Below are positions 19,035-31,526 of a DNA stretch of 64,000 nucleotides, in pieces. Position 1 is the first letter of the stretch, and each line of letters starts with the position of its first letter. The notes below the pieces were generated by a model, which saw only the letters and a program-made list of their open reading frames with translations, was not told the DNA's origin and did no database searches. Source of the stretch: Hymenobacter cellulosilyticus (GTDB lineage: Bacteria > Bacteroidota > Bacteroidia > Cytophagales > Hymenobacteraceae). The position numbers and the translations under genes were made by a program. The stretch spans positions 3,462,501-3,526,500 of the forward strand of contig NZ_CP095046.1 in assembly GCF_022919215.1 (NCBI RefSeq), in the 5' to 3' direction.

Positions 19035-19088
19035 TAGTTGGGTGCTGCTATAAGGGCAGATTTGCCTAAACCCACCACATTTACCACT

Positions 19089-20209
19089 ATGGCAGTCATT
19101 TGGGGAGTAATCTTACACGCATTGGGCGGTTTCGCCTCCGGCAGCTTTTATCTGCCCTATAAGAAAGTAAAAGGCTGGTCCTGGGAAAGCTACTGGCTGG
19201 TCGGGGCATCGTGAGCTGGGTGTTTGCGCCCCTCATTATGGGCTCCCTCACCGTGAAAAATCTGTTTGGCGTGCTGGCCCAGGCCGACACTTCCACGCTG
19301 GCCTGGACCTATCTGTGGGGCGTACTCTGGGGCTTCGGCGGGCTTACTTTCGGGCTGGCCATGCGCTACCTGGGCTTGTCTTTGGGCATGGCCGTCACGC
19401 TGGGTTTGTGCGCCGTATTTGGCACCATCGTACCGCCGCTCTGGCTGGGCACCTTCCCGACGCTGGTTCAATCGGCCTCCGGACAGATGATTCTGATGGG
19501 GCTGGTGGTCTGCGTAATGGGCATTCTGATCTGCGGGCTGGCCGGCATCATGAAGGAAAAGCACCTGACGGCCGACCAGAAAAAGGAGGGAGTGGCCGAG
19601 TTTGACCTACGTAAAGGCCTGGGCGTGGCCATTTTCTCGGGCGTGATGAGTGCCTGCATGTCGTTTGGCCTCACCGCCGGGCAGCCCATTGCCGACTTGG
19701 CCAAAGCGTCCGGCACCGACCCGCTCTACATGAACAACGCCGTGCTGGTAGTCGTGCTGCTGGGCGGGCTGACTACCAACGCCATCTGGTGTATTTATTT
19801 GAATATCAAGAACAAGACTTATACCGACTACCTCAACCCCACGGCTCCGGCCCTGCGCAACGTCGTGTTCTGTGCTATGGCCGGCTTCACGTGGTATCTG
19901 CAGTTCTTTTTCTACGGCATGGGCGACTCGCAAATGGGCGAGTTCCGCTTCTCGGGCTGGACGCTGCACATGGCCTTTATCATTGCTTTCAGCTCGTTCT
20001 GGGGCCTGTACCTGCACGAGTGGCGGGGCGCCAACCGCCTCACGATGCGCACCGTGTCGCTGGGCATTCTGGCCGTGGTGTTATCTACCGTCATCGTGGG
20101 CTACGGCAACTACCTGGGCTCGGAAGCACCGGCGGCACAAGAAGCCAAAGCCATTACGCCGGAAGCCCCGGCCGCACAGGTAGCCGCCACGGCGGGCGAA
20201 GCGAGGTAA
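19089..20209 (+). CDS. rhaT: L-rhamnose/proton symporter RhaT (frame broken once)
   Basis: About 373 residues after adding one G in the run 19203-19206. It begins MAVIWGVILHALGGFASGSF, followed by YLPYKKVKGWSWESYW, the strongly conserved RhaT opening. Then come about ten hydrophobic membrane segments of the drug/metabolite-transporter type, among them YLWGVLWGFGGLTFGLAMRY, VTLGLCAVFGTIVPPL and GFTWYLQFFFYGMG. The C-terminal tail (after about residue 340) is Ala/Pro-rich and likely cytoplasmic or extended. It imports L-rhamnose across the inner membrane and faces the aldolase/dehydrogenase gene divergently. Confidence 0.94.
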
Positions 20210-20283
20210 GAGCGGAGGATGCTCTTTCCCAAAGCTGCTGCTTAGCACCAGCGTTGCCTGACGAGTAAACACAGGTATAGAGG

Positions 20284-20335
20284 GAGCCGCATAGGGCGGA
20301 CAGAACGTTAGGCTTCTGTTCCCACTATGCGGCTC
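20284..20335. repeat. Nested hairpin with 11-bp outer arms
   Basis: The outer arms GAGCCGCATAG (20284-20294) and CTATGCGGCTC (20325-20335) are perfect. Inside is a second small stem, CAGAA/TTCTG. No T tract follows, so it is not a standard terminator. It lies 75 bp after rhaT and could protect or end that message. Confidence 0.55.
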
Positions 20336-20440
20336 GTCCGTTATATAGGGGTAACAACGTGTCGTTTCGCGGTTGGCGTCAGCGGATAATTTCTACCTTG
20401 TTAGGCCTGATAATTCTAATTAGGTCTCAGAAGAGTCTTC

Positions 20441-21100
20441 ATGATGTGCTGCCCCCGATTTTATACGTTGCTGCTCACCCTCTTCTGCTGTGGATTCGGT
20501 CGACTGAGTCTGGCGCAACGAAGTACTGTTTCGCCCCTTGCACCAAGTATTCCGTCAGTGGTGCAGGCTAGACCGGCGGTTACAGCGCCAACGGTTCAGT
20601 TGGCCCTGCCAGCTGTTTTGCCGGTGCCGTCAAAGGCTCCTGAACCCCAGTATTTTCTTCTGCTGAATACCTCCATGGTTATTAATCTGGGGGTGTTATC
20701 TAGCATTAGTGGAGCAACCAGCAGATGTAAAAATGTGATGCGGGCAAATTTGTACCGGCCCAATAAAGTCCCCTCGCAGTGGCGTAGCCTGGCGGCGAAC
20801 GACATTGTGGACGTTAGGGTAAAAAAGAAAGTCTTGGCAGGCGTGGAAAGTAAAACCCTGGCCGAAATCGGGGAGGAGTTGAAGCTGCCTGGCTCCGTCA
20901 GCTACGCCGTTGAGGGACTGCCGGTAAATGATGCCTCCCTGCGCATCGCCACTGCTGCTATTGGAGAAATCCAGGTAACGCCGGCTACGGCCGCAACTCC
21001 TGTGGCGCTGGTCAATATTCGCATTGCCCGCCTAGTCCGGGTAGCCCCGCGCCCCATTCCGGCGGGGCCAATCCGAGTCCGGGGTGCGGCTGCGCTTTAG
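20441..21100 (+). CDS. Secreted protein of unknown function
   Basis: 219 residues (start 20441, or the second ATG at 20444). The N-terminus is a signal peptide with an early Cys-rich stretch (MMCCPRFYTLLLTLFCCGFG) that ends around LSLAQ. A Pro/Ala/Val-rich linker of about 45 residues follows. Then comes a mixed globular part, with PEPQYFLLLNTSMV and later NDIVDVRVKKKVLAG. The latter resembles the wording of TonB-dependent receptor plug domains (a state-and-name pattern), but I cannot assign it. I do not recognise the family. It stands between rhaT and the SusC gene on the same strand and is closed by its own terminator. Confidence 0.6.
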   Translation: MMCCPRFYTLLLTLFCCGFGRLSLAQRSTVSPLAPSIPSVVQARPAVTAPTVQLALPAVLPVPSKAPEPQYFLLLNTSMVINLGVLSSISGATSRCKNVMRANLYRPNKVPSQWRSLAANDIVDVRVKKKVLAGVESKTLAEIGEELKLPGSVSYAVEGLPVNDASLRIATAAIGEIQVTPATAATPVALVNIRIARLVRVAPRPIPAGPIRVRGAAAL

Positions 21101-21127
21101 AAAACCAGCTTAACTTATCCAACTAGC

Positions 21128-21157
21128 AAAAAGCCCGGCCGACCGTTGGGCTTTTTT
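21128..21157 (+). terminator. Rho-independent terminator
   Basis: AAAAAGCCC (21128-21136) pairs with GGGCTTTTT (21148-21156), with a T tract included. It lies 28 bp after the stop of the secreted protein gene. Confidence 0.85.
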
Positions 21158-21196
21158 GTGTCCAAATTATACGGGTTATGATAAAATAATAAGTAG

Positions 21197-21212
21197 GCAG
21201 GAGAGTGCGGGA
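21197..21212 (+). promoter_or_regulatory. Rhamnose-regulon direct repeat upstream of SusC
   Basis: It reads GCAGGA-GAGT-GCGGGA, and after exactly 22 bp comes TACCTTCA (21235-21242), a TAnnTT-type -7 box. The SusC start is about 54 bp further on. It ties the transport operon to the rhamnose genes. Confidence 0.65.
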
Positions 21213-21295
21213 TACCGAAAGTGACTACTCACTCTACCTTCATCAGGTCGATGTGCTGACAGTCTCTCTCTTCCCTTTTCCACATTCCTCACCCT

Positions 21296-24200
21296 ATGAA
21301 AAAGCTGTACTACATAGCCAGGGTACTGCCGTTGCTGGTTCTGCTGCTGGTCGGGCATACGCTGCTGGCCCAGAACCGGACCATCACCGGTAAGATTACC
21401 ACGGCTGAAAATAAAGAAACCCTCCCGGAGTAACCGTTGTGCTCAAGGGTACGACCATTGGTACGGGCAGCAACCCGGATGGTACTTTTTCCCTGAGCGT
21501 GCCCGGCACCGGTGGCACCCTGGTTTTCTCCTTCGTGGGGTATCTGACCAAGGAAGTTGTCTTGGGAGACAACCCAAATGTAAATGTAGTACTAAGCCAG
21601 GATGCTCAGCTGCTGCAGGAAACGGTGGTCGTGGGCTACGGCACCCAGAAGGCCAGCAACGTAACCGGCGCCATTGCCGGCGTCACAGCCAAGGAGATTG
21701 AGGAGCGGCCCGTCAACCGCATCGAAAATGCGTTGGCTGGTCAGATGCCCGGCGTAACGGTGCAGACCGTAACCGGGGAGCCGGGCGCCGAGCTGCAGAT
21801 TCGGGTGCGGGCACGGGCTCCATCAACGCCAGCAACGAGCCCCTGTACGTGGTGGATGGGGTGCCGGTAGACAACCTGCGGGGCATCAACCCCACCGACG
21901 TGGCCAACATTGAGGTGCTCAAAGATGCTGCCTCGGCCGCCATTTACGGCTCGCGCGGCTCCAACGGCGTGGTGCTCGTGACCACCAAGCGCGGCAAGAA
22001 GGGTCCGGCCAAGCTGCAGTTTTCGGGCTACACCGGCGTGCAGGCCCTGGAGCGCCGCATCGATATGATGACACCCGAGCAGTGGATCAAGCAGCGCCAG
22101 GAAGGGGTAGACGAGGCCTGGGTAAACCGCGGCAAAACCGCCGCCGTCAACAAGCCCTACAAAGCCTCCGACCCCATGGACTACCGGGCCCGGGAACTCA
22201 ACATCCCGCTCAATACGCCCAACCCAACCTATATGTACGACCCAAAGTGGGCCTACGGCTCCGACTCGCTGGATTACATAGACTGGCAGGATGCTGTGTT
22301 CCGCAAGGCCCGCATGCAGCAGTACCAGATTGGCGTTTCGGGCGGCACCGACGACTTTAGCTACAACGTCAACGGCTCCTACCTCGACCAGGAAGGCATC
22401 TTTGTGGGTACCGACCTGAAGCGCGCTACGCTGCGGGCCAATTTCGATGCCCGGATTCGCAAGGGCATCAAGCTGACCATGACCCTGGCGCCCTCCACGG
22501 AATGGTCGAGCCTAGGCCGGGTAGACGGCAAGGACAACCAGGCCATGAACGCCATCCAGATGCCGCCCGTCGCCCAGCAAGGGGCCGGCGTGCTGGTGGG
22601 TGCTCAGCCGTATTTCCCCTACGCCTGGTCGGGCCGCTACATCAGCCCGGTGGCCGTGATGGAGCGCAGCGACATCAACACCACCCGGACCCGCCTCAAT
22701 GCCAACATGGGCCTGAACGTGGACGTCTACAAAGGGCTGCAGCTGCAGCTGCTGGGCGCCATGGACAATAACTACCTCAACGACCAGCAGTTTTTTCCGA
22801 CCAACACCAGCCGCGACTGGGCCACGGCTACCTACGTGGGGCAGCTCAGCCGGGCCCGCCTGGCCCAAACAGCCGGCACGCGCTACCTGTTTCAGGGTGT
22901 GCTCAACTACAAGCGGCAGCTGGGCAGCCACAACCTCGACGCCATTGCCGGCTACTCGGTGGAGCGGTTTCGCAGCGACGGCAGCCTGCAGGAATTCTCG
23001 CCCCTGCCCAACGATTGGTCGCCCTTCGTGAGCCGCAACAACGCCACGCCCAGCGCCTCCGAATTCTACGCGCCCGACATCAACTGGCTCTTGTCCTACT
23101 TCGGCCGGGTGCAGTACGACTACAAGGAAAAATACCTGGTGTCGGCTTCGCTGCGCCGCGACGGCTCGGCCAAGTTTGGCCAGCCCTGGGGCTACTTTCC
23201 GGCCGTGTCGGTGGGCTGGCGCGTGTCGAGTGAGGAATTTATGCGCGGCATCACCTTTATCAGCGACCTGAAGCTGCGCGCCTCCTACGGCGTGACGGGC
23301 AACAACCGCATTCCCAGCAACGCCCAGTTTTCTATCCTTTCCTCGACCAACTACTCGCTCAACGGCGTGGCCCAGACCGGCTTTGCCCCGGGCTCCTACA
23401 AAAATGAAAACCTGGGCTGGGAGCGGACCGGCAGCTTCAACGCGGGCTTCGACTTTGGCCTGCTCAGCAACCGCATCCAGATTTCGGCCGACGCCTACAA
23501 CCGCCGCACCAAGGATTTGCTACTGCGGGCCCCGGTTTCTTCGATTACGGGCTACACCACCAGCTGGCAGAACGTGGGCGACATCCTCAACCAGGGCGTG
23601 GAGCTGGGCATCAACAGCCAGAACATGGTGGGCACCTTTACCTGGGCCACCTCGTTCAACACCTCCTACAACCGCAACGAGGTGCTGGCCCTGGACTTCA
23701 ACAACACGCCCATCGTGGCCGGCTACGACCGGCTGACTCAGATTATCCAGGTGGGCCAGCCCCTGAATGCCTTCATGCTCTACGATGTGGTGGGCGTGTA
23801 CAAAACCCAGGAGGAAGTGAATGCCGGCCCCAAAATGAGCGGCACCAAAGTCGGCGACTCCAAGTACCGCGACGTGAATGGCGACGGTATCGTCACCGAG
23901 GCCGACCGCACCATCGTGGGCAACCCCCAGCCCAAGTTCATCTTCGGTGTGACCAACACCTTTACCTTCCGGGGCTTCGACCTGAGTTTCCTGCTCAATG
24001 CCCAGCAGGGCGGGCAGATCTACTCCATGATTGGCCGCAGCATCGACCGGCCCGGCATGGGCTACCTCTATAACAAGCTGGCCAAGTGGGAAAACCGCTG
24101 GAAGTCGGAGCAGGAACAGGGTGACGGCATGACGCCCAGCATCAACGCCACCACCGGCGCCTACTACGACACGCGCTGGCTCTACAGCTCCGACTACATC

Positions 24201-24407
24201 CGCCTCAAGAACATTACGCTGGGCTACAACCTGCCCAAGGTGAAATACTACGACCGGGCCCGCCTGTACGTGTCGGTAGAAAACGCCTACATCTGGCACA
24301 AGTACACCGGCGGCTTCACCCCGGAGGCGGCCAACAATGAGGGCGGCGACTACGGCGGCTACCCCCAGGCCCGCACCTTCACGCTGGGCTTCAACGTGAC
24401 GCTGTAA
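21296..24407 (+). CDS. SusC/RagA-type TonB-dependent receptor (frame broken twice)
   Basis: About 1037 residues after adding one G at 21427-21428 and one at 21809-21811. A signal peptide ([20 protein letters not shown] ending LLAQN) is followed by a carboxypeptidase-like beta-sandwich ([19 protein letters not shown], with TFSLSV). Then comes the TonB box/plug motif [19 protein letters not shown], and the plug motif [10 protein letters not shown] with [20 protein letters not shown] (each a SusC hallmark). The barrel runs to FTLGFNVTL. It imports oligosaccharides, here probably rhamnogalacturonan fragments, because PL11 lies in the same operon and the promoter carries the shared site. The SusD gene begins 36 bp later. 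Confidence 0.94.
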
Positions 24408-24443
24408 GCCGATTTTCTCTCTTCCAGACGACCCGCCATTCCT

Positions 24444-25939
24444 ATGAAAGCCCTTAAAATTCTCGCCTTCACCGCCGCCCTCGGCCTGGGTAGCGCCTCC
24501 TTTACGTCCTGCAGCGAAGACGTGCTCGACATCACGCCTTCGGCCAATAACAGCTCCGACGACTTCTACAAAGACGAAGGCCAGCTCAACCAGGCCGTGC
24601 TGTCCATCTACAATGCGGCCCTGTCGTTTCCGCAGAGCTCCCACTGGAACATTGCCGAGGTGCGCTCCGACAACGTACTCATCGGCAACCTGAACGTGCA
24701 GCGCGACTACAGCGACATCAGTAACTTCACGGCCGTGTCGCAGACCGGGCAGCTGCAGGCCACCTGGACCGACCTCTACGAGCTGGTGTTTCGCGCCAAC
24801 ATGCTGCTGACCAAGGTGCAGCCCTTCACTTTTGCCCGCGTTAATCAGTTTCAGGGCGAGGCCCGGTTTCTGCGCGCCCTGGCCTACTTCGATTTGGTGC
24901 GCTACTGGGCCCCGTGCCCATTGCCGACAAGGTGCTGACCATTGAGGAGTCGAAGCAGGTGCCGCGTGCCGCCCTTGCCGACGTCTATAAGTTTATCGTG
25001 GCCGACCTGGAGTACGCGGCTAACGCTCTGCCCGAAACCTACGCCGCCGCCGACAAGGGTAGGGCCACCAAGTGGGCCGCCAAAGCTCTGCTGGGTAAGG
25101 TGTATCTGACCATGTACGGCTACCCGCTCAAGCAAAGCAGCGCCCTGCCGCTGGCCAAGCAGCAGCTGGGGGAGGTGCTGGCCAAGGAAGGCTCCGCCGG
25201 GGCCATGGCCACTAACTTCGCCGACCTGTTCAAGGTGGCCAACGACAACAAGTTCAGCGTGTTTGAGGTCCAGTACATTTCGGGTGGTACCGGCCTGGGC
25301 AGCACCGTGCCCTGGGACCAGGGCAACAACTTTCCTATCACCTACGCCCCCTTTCAGCCCAGCCAGATTGACGCCCTGCCCGGCCCCGAGCTGTTCGGCA
25401 ACGGCTGGCCCAAGGCCGACAAGCGCAAGGCCGCTACCGTCGACTCGGCCGTCCGCGTCGGCACGGTGCTGCTGCGGCCTCAGTTTATCAAGTTCCTGGA
25501 AAAAGGAACTAAGGACCCGGTCAATAACCGCGACTACCCCAACAACTTCCCCATCGTACGCTTCGAAGACGTGATGCTGCTGCAGGCCGAAGTGCTCAAT
25601 GAGGAAGCCGGCGCCGGTGCTACGGTGCCCCCGGCAGCCCTGGCCCTGATAAACCGCATCCGGACCCGCTCCGGCGTGCCCGCCCTGGCCAGCATGAGCA
25701 AGGAAAACTTCCGCCTGGCCCTGGAGCGGGAGCGGCGCTGGGAGTTTGCCGGGGAAGGTCAGCGCTGGTTCGACCTGGTGCGCACCGAGCGGGCCTTGCC
25801 GGTAATGAACAAGTTCTTGAAAGACAACGCCGTGGGTACGGGCCGCGTGCTGGACGAGCACGACCTGCTTTTTCCCATCCCGCAGCAGGAGCTGCGCATC
25901 AATCCCGGTTTCTGGGAGCAAAATCCCGGCTACAACTAA
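24444..25939 (+). CDS. SusD/RagB family outer membrane lipoprotein (frame broken once)
   Basis: About 498 residues after adding one G in 24907-24909, which restores FDLVRYWGPVPIADKVL. The lipobox is FTSC (Cys23), followed by SEDVLDITPSANNSSDDFYKD. ARFLRALAYFDLVRYWGPVP is the classic SusD helix pair. The C-terminus holds LERERRWEFAGEGQRWFDLVRT, and the end LFPIPQQELRINPGF and EQNPGYN is standard. It is the surface glycan-binding partner of the preceding SusC and is followed 107 bp later by PL11 on the same strand. Confidence 0.94.
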
Positions 25940-26046
25940 GCTTGGCTTGGCTAAGCCAACATTTCATGCAGGTGAGAGGCTGCCTCAGGTTTGGGGCAGC
26001 TTCTTTTTTGCCGGGTTTCCCGTTTTCTCCTCTACTTGCCACCCAT

Positions 26047-28034
26047 ATGAGCGCCGCGTATCCGTCCGGAAACATTCGATTTTTGCCCAGCAGGCGCTGC
26101 CGTGCGGCCTGGATTATGCTGATGGCGGCCGGCCTGAGCTTCGTCGGGGCTGCGCCGCGCGGGTTCAACGCCTACCCACCCGCCGCGGCTCCGGTGCAGG
26201 CCGAGCGGCTGGGACGGGGTCTGGTGGCCGTAGCCCAACCCGATGGCCGCATTTTCCTGAGCTGGCGCCTGCTAGCCTCTGACCCGGCCACGGCAAGCTT
26301 TACGCTCTACCGGCATCTGGGCAACGGCCAAAAGGTTAAACTTACCAGCCAACCCACTACCCGCACCAACTGGCTGGATAAAGTGGACGTATCGAGTAAC
26401 GCCCCGGCTGTGGCATACTCCGTAGAGCTGGCGGGCACCAAATCCGGCTTGGTTGAGCAGGCTGCCATCTGGCCCCAAAGCTTCCTGCGCGTACCGCTCC
26501 GCATTCCGGCCGGGGCACCGTAAGCAGCGGCGCCGAAACCAGCCCCTATACGTACTCGGCCAACGACGCCTCCGTGGCCGACCTCGACGGCGACGGGCAG
26601 TACGAAATTGTGCTGAAGTGGGAGCCTAGCAATGCCCGAGACAATGGCTCGGCTGGCCTCACCGGCCCGGTGCTGCTGGATGCCTATAAGCTGGATGGCA
26701 CCCAGCTCTGGCGCATTAACCTGGGCCGGAATATTCGCGCCGGGGCGCACTATACCCAGTTTATGGTGTACGACCTCGACGGCGACGGTAAAGCAGAAGT
26801 GGCCTGCAAAACCGCCGACGGTACCACCGATGGCCGGGGGCAAACCATCGGCGACGCCACCAAGGATTACCGCAGCCTCACCGTGCCCACCGCTGGAGAA
26901 ACTGTAGCCACGGTCCGCGACAATAAGTTTGGCCGCATCCTGGCCGGGCCGGAGTTTTTTACCGTCTTCAACGGGCAAACCGGGGCGGCGCTGGCCACCA
27001 CCGCCTACGTGCCCGGCCGTGCCCCGCTCGACGGCTGGGGCGGCATTGGCGGCAACGGGGGCAATGACCGCTACGGCAACCGCGCCGACCGTTTTCTGGC
27101 CGCCGTGGCCTACCTCGACGGCCGCCGCCCCAGCGTGGTGATGTGCCGGGGCTACTACGGCCGCACCGTGCTGGCCGCCTGGGACTGGCGCGGCGGGCAG
27201 CTTATCCAGCGCTGGGTGTTCGATTCAAAAGACGCTAAAAGTCCGTTTTCGGGCATGGGCAACCACGGCCTGAGCATCAACGATGTGGACGGCGACGGCC
27301 GCGACGAAGTCGTGTACGGCTCGATGGTAGTCGACGACAACGGCCGCGGCCTCTTCAGCACCGGCCTGCGCCACGGCGACGCGCTGCACGTGTCGGACCT
27401 GGACCCCGGCACCCCGGGCCTGGAAGCCTGGGGCGTGCACGAAAATGAGGACAAGGTGCCCGGCCACGAAAACGGCCCTGGCGCGGCGCTCTACGCGGCT
27501 GGCACGGGCCAAATTCTCCTAGCCGAGCTGCCGGGCCAGGATGTGGGCCGCGGTATGGCCGCCGATATTGACCCGCGCTACCCCGGCGCCGAGCTGTGGG
27601 CCAGCAGCCCAGAGCTGGGGCTGCGTTCCTGCCGGGGCGAGAAAATCGGCCCGGCCCCGCGCGCCGTCAACTTCGGCCTGTGGTGGGACGGCGACCTGCA
27701 GCGCGAATTGCTCGACGGCCCGCTGGTATACAAGTGGGATTACCTGGCCGGGCAAATGACCACGCTGCTCGACGGTCGGGCGCTGAATGCCGCTTCCTGC
27801 AACGGCAGCAAGGCCACGCCCTGCCTCTCGGCCGACCTGCTGGGCGACTGGCGCGAGGAAGTGATGTGGCGTACGGCCGCCAACGACGCCCTGCTGATTT
27901 GCACCACGACCATTCCCACCGAGCACCGCTTCGTGACGCTGATGCAGGACCGGGCCTACCGCCTGGGCGTGGCCCGCGAAAACGTGGGCTACAACCAGCC
28001 TCCCCACCCAGGTTTTTATCTGGGGAAGGCATGA
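26047..28034 (+). CDS. PL11 rhamnogalacturonan lyase (frame broken once)
   Basis: About 662 residues after adding one G in the run 26512-26515. The start MSAAYPSGN (26047) gives a signal-anchor-like segment at about residues 20-36. The fold is the eight-bladed propeller of family 11: ERLGRGLVAVAQPDGRIFLS, calcium-binding VADLDGDGQYEIVLKWEPSN, AGAHYTQFMVYDLDGDGKAE, CKTADGTTDG, DVDGDGRDEVVYGSMVVDDNG, NFGLWWDGDLQRELLDG and LGDWREEVMW. It cleaves the RG-I backbone by beta-elimination. It lacks a T9SS tail, unlike the second PL11 at 44483, so it may be periplasmic. Third gene of the SusC-SusD operon. Confidence 0.93.
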
Positions 28035-28226
28035 AAATTTCGACTGGTCAATTAGGGAAATAAGATATAAAGGGTCAGGCGGTTAAGGCAAAATTACTGG
28101 TGAAACAATGCCGCAACCTATTGTCGCAGCAGGGTAGGAGGCCGGGCACGGCGCTGGTTACTGGTATAGTCCTTGGAAAGGCCGAACTCAGCAAATCAAG
28201 CTTACATCCTTTTTACTCCACCCATT

Positions 28227-28809
28227 ATGCAAAACGCTACTCGTATCCTTTTCGCAACGGTCCTGCTGGCGGCCGGCAGCCTGCTCTCGGCCTGCTCCGA
28301 CAAAAACGAGGAGCCGGCCCCACGCCCGACCCTACGCCTACGTATGAACTGAGTCATTATTTCTACTACCCCGCTACCAATGGCGGGGCGGCCATCATTC
28401 ATCCGAAGCAGGACATTACCGGTGAAGCCCGGCTGTTTCCGACGGTGCTCGCCCTGGATTTTGTGGCCAAGCCCGACATGCCCCATTTCGAAATCGAGCG
28501 GGCCCAGCTCAAGCCCGACTGGAAGGGTCAGTATTCGCTCAAGTCCCGCGCCCAGCCCGCAAACCCCGTATTTGTGTCGTATTCCTACCACACCGACGGC
28601 TACCGAATTTTCCGGTTCAGCAACTTCACGCAAGTCCTGACCGGGCACGTGACCATCACGGCCTATGACGCCAAGCGTCAGCTTATCAGCGGCAATTACG
28701 AGGTAACGGCCCCGCGCAAACCGACCCGCTGGTGGTTTCCGTCGGCAACAAGTGCGACATCACAATCAACGGTACTTTCACGGATATGAAGGTGAAAATC
28801 GCGCAGTAA
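28227..28809 (+). CDS. Lipoprotein of unknown function (frame broken twice)
   Basis: About 194 residues after adding one C at 28318-28321 and one at 28721-28722. The signal MQNATRILFATVLLAAGSLL ends in a lipobox, LSAC, followed by SDKNEEPAPTPDPTPTYEL, a typical tether. The mature part is beta-rich (MPHFEIERAQLKPDW, FVSYSYHTDGYRIFRFSN, GHVTITAYDAKRQLISGNYE) and would form a small beta-sandwich. No family is recognised. It lies 192 bp after PL11 on the same strand and is followed by a terminator, so it may close the operon. Confidence 0.65.
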
Positions 28810-28842
28810 CAGTTTCGCTGAGCTGCTTGCCTACTGATTTAC

Positions 28843-28877
28843 AACGCTGCTGGCTTTCGGGTCAGCAGCGTTTTTTT
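28843..28877 (+). terminator. Rho-independent terminator
   Basis: ACGCTGCTG (28843-28851) pairs with CAGCAGCGT (28863-28871), followed by seven T residues in all. It separates the glycan operon from the ternary-system operon. Confidence 0.85.
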
Positions 28878-29035
28878 GTTTCGGCAGGCTCCGCTGCGGG
28901 CGGTGGGCAATAAGCTTAAATTTCGCAGTCTGCGGCCTTTGCTTGCCCGACTACGCCGGAAATAGAATACTTTAGGAGTCGTTTATCCTAGGACTTATTC
29001 CGGAAGGGCAGCTGCGCTATCCTCGTTTGCTTATC

Positions 29036-29665
29036 ATGCTGCTCACCAGTTTTTTACACGACCTGTTGACCACCGGCACCGTTACGCTGGTGGGCCGGCC
29101 CGCGCCGTTTGCCCCGAGGATCTGCTGGCGGCCGGAAGGTTGTTAGAGACTTACCACGCCGAGGACGCCCGGGAAATGCCGCACACGGCTCCGGGTTTTC
29201 ACGCTTCGGCCGCGTTGTGGGCCGCTCGTATTTTGTACTACACCATTCTGCTGACCCTGGTGCGGGAACTCGACGAAATCGTGATTCAAGAGTATCTCAC
29301 CGACTTTGCCGGCGACAGCACCCCCGAGGTGGTGTACTCTGCCGACCTTACCCTGCGCTACCTGCCCGATTTGCTGCGCCTGGCCAAAGGCCTCGCGCCC
29401 GGCGACGCGCTGGTAGCCCGCCTGCAGACCTTGGGCCGGCAGTGGCCGTTGTCGCTGGTGGGGCAAGAGTTACCGCTGCCCGAGTCCGAAGCCCAGGTGC
29501 TGGCTCATCCGTCCCTGCGGCAGGAATACGTGGACCGCATCATCCGGATCCAGGACCGGCGCCGGGCCGGGCAAGACCAGCTTCGGCCGCTGGTGCAGGC
29601 GGCCCTGGGCGGCCACGCGGCTACGCTCTGGCCCGATTTTCAGGCCTTTACTCTTTTAACTACTG

Positions 29666-29685
<20 letters not shown>
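29036..29685 (+). CDS. Small helical protein, first gene of the MoxR-vWA-propeller operon (frame broken once)
   Basis: About 216 residues after adding one C in the run 29112-29115. It starts MLLTSFLHDLLTTGTVTL. The protein looks mainly helical (HASAALWAARILYYTILLTL, VYSADLTLRYLPDLLRLAKG, LVARLQTLGRQWPLSLVGQE, RQEYVDRIIRIQDRRRAGQD), with no signal peptide. In known MoxR-vWA-beta-propeller ternary systems a small protein of this kind precedes the ATPase; I take it for one of the bpX components but cannot say which. Its last 20 bp overlap the start of the ATPase gene, so the two are tightly coupled. Confidence 0.7.
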
Positions 29686-30809
<1,124 letters not shown>

Positions 30810-30813
<4 letters not shown>

Positions 30814-31526
30814 CGGAGCGGGTAATCGTGCTGGCCAGTGCCGACCGGGCCACGCTGGGGCATGTGCGCACCGTGCCCGGCTTGCGCGTAACCGAAACGG
30901 CCGGGCAACTGTGGGTGCGCGGCCTGCCGGCTACCGACGAGCTGCCCCTGCCTTTGCGGGCCTTGCCGGCCACGGCAGCGTACTCGGTCGATGCCCAGGA
31001 GCGGCTTTTTCCGCCGGGAACCCGTACGCCCACCGGCTTGCTTCCGCAGGGTACGTGGCAGCCCATTGCCGAATTTATGCCCCTGGAGCTGCCCACGGCT
31101 GCCTTACCAGCCCGGGCTGCACCCTCGTACCGGGTGCGGCTGCTGCCTTCGGGTCGGGCCGAAGCTGGCGCGGCCTTGCTCACCACGCTGCCTGAGTGGC
31201 TGGCCTATGCCGAAACTGCGCCCGAAATCCGACTGCGCGGGCTCCGCTTTGCCGTGTCCGGGGAAGGGCAGGTGCTGGTGCTGGGTACGCCACTGCCGCC
31301 GGTAATGGGGCAGGAATACTGGCAGCAGCACGGCCTGCTGCTGCCCGCCGGCTTCGACCTGGAAGCGCCGCTGTTGGCTCCGCTGCTGGCCCGCAAGCTC
31401 AATCCGACGGCCGACGGCGTGGTGTTGTTTGGGGCCGATGGACGCTGGGAGCAAATCTTGGCCGAGGACCTGGTGCCCGTCACCCGCAGCGCCGTGCGGT
31501 TAACGGCCGAGAGCTTCAACGCATGA
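30810..31526 (+). CDS. bpX-like component of the MoxR-vWA-propeller system
   Basis: 238 residues in one unbroken frame. It is rich in Pro, Ala and Leu, with short strand-like segments (ERVIVLASADRATLGHV, GQLWVRGLPATDELPLPL, VLVLGTPLPPVMGQEYW, VVLFGADGRWEQI). It has no signal peptide or membrane span. HGLLLPAGFDLEAPLLAPLL and the tail VTRSAVRLTAESFNA seem distinctive. The position between MoxR and vWA, with ATGA overlaps on both sides, matches the accessory bpX genes of the ternary systems described by Kaur, Burroughs, Iyer and Aravind. The exact bpX number is uncertain. Confidence 0.7.
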
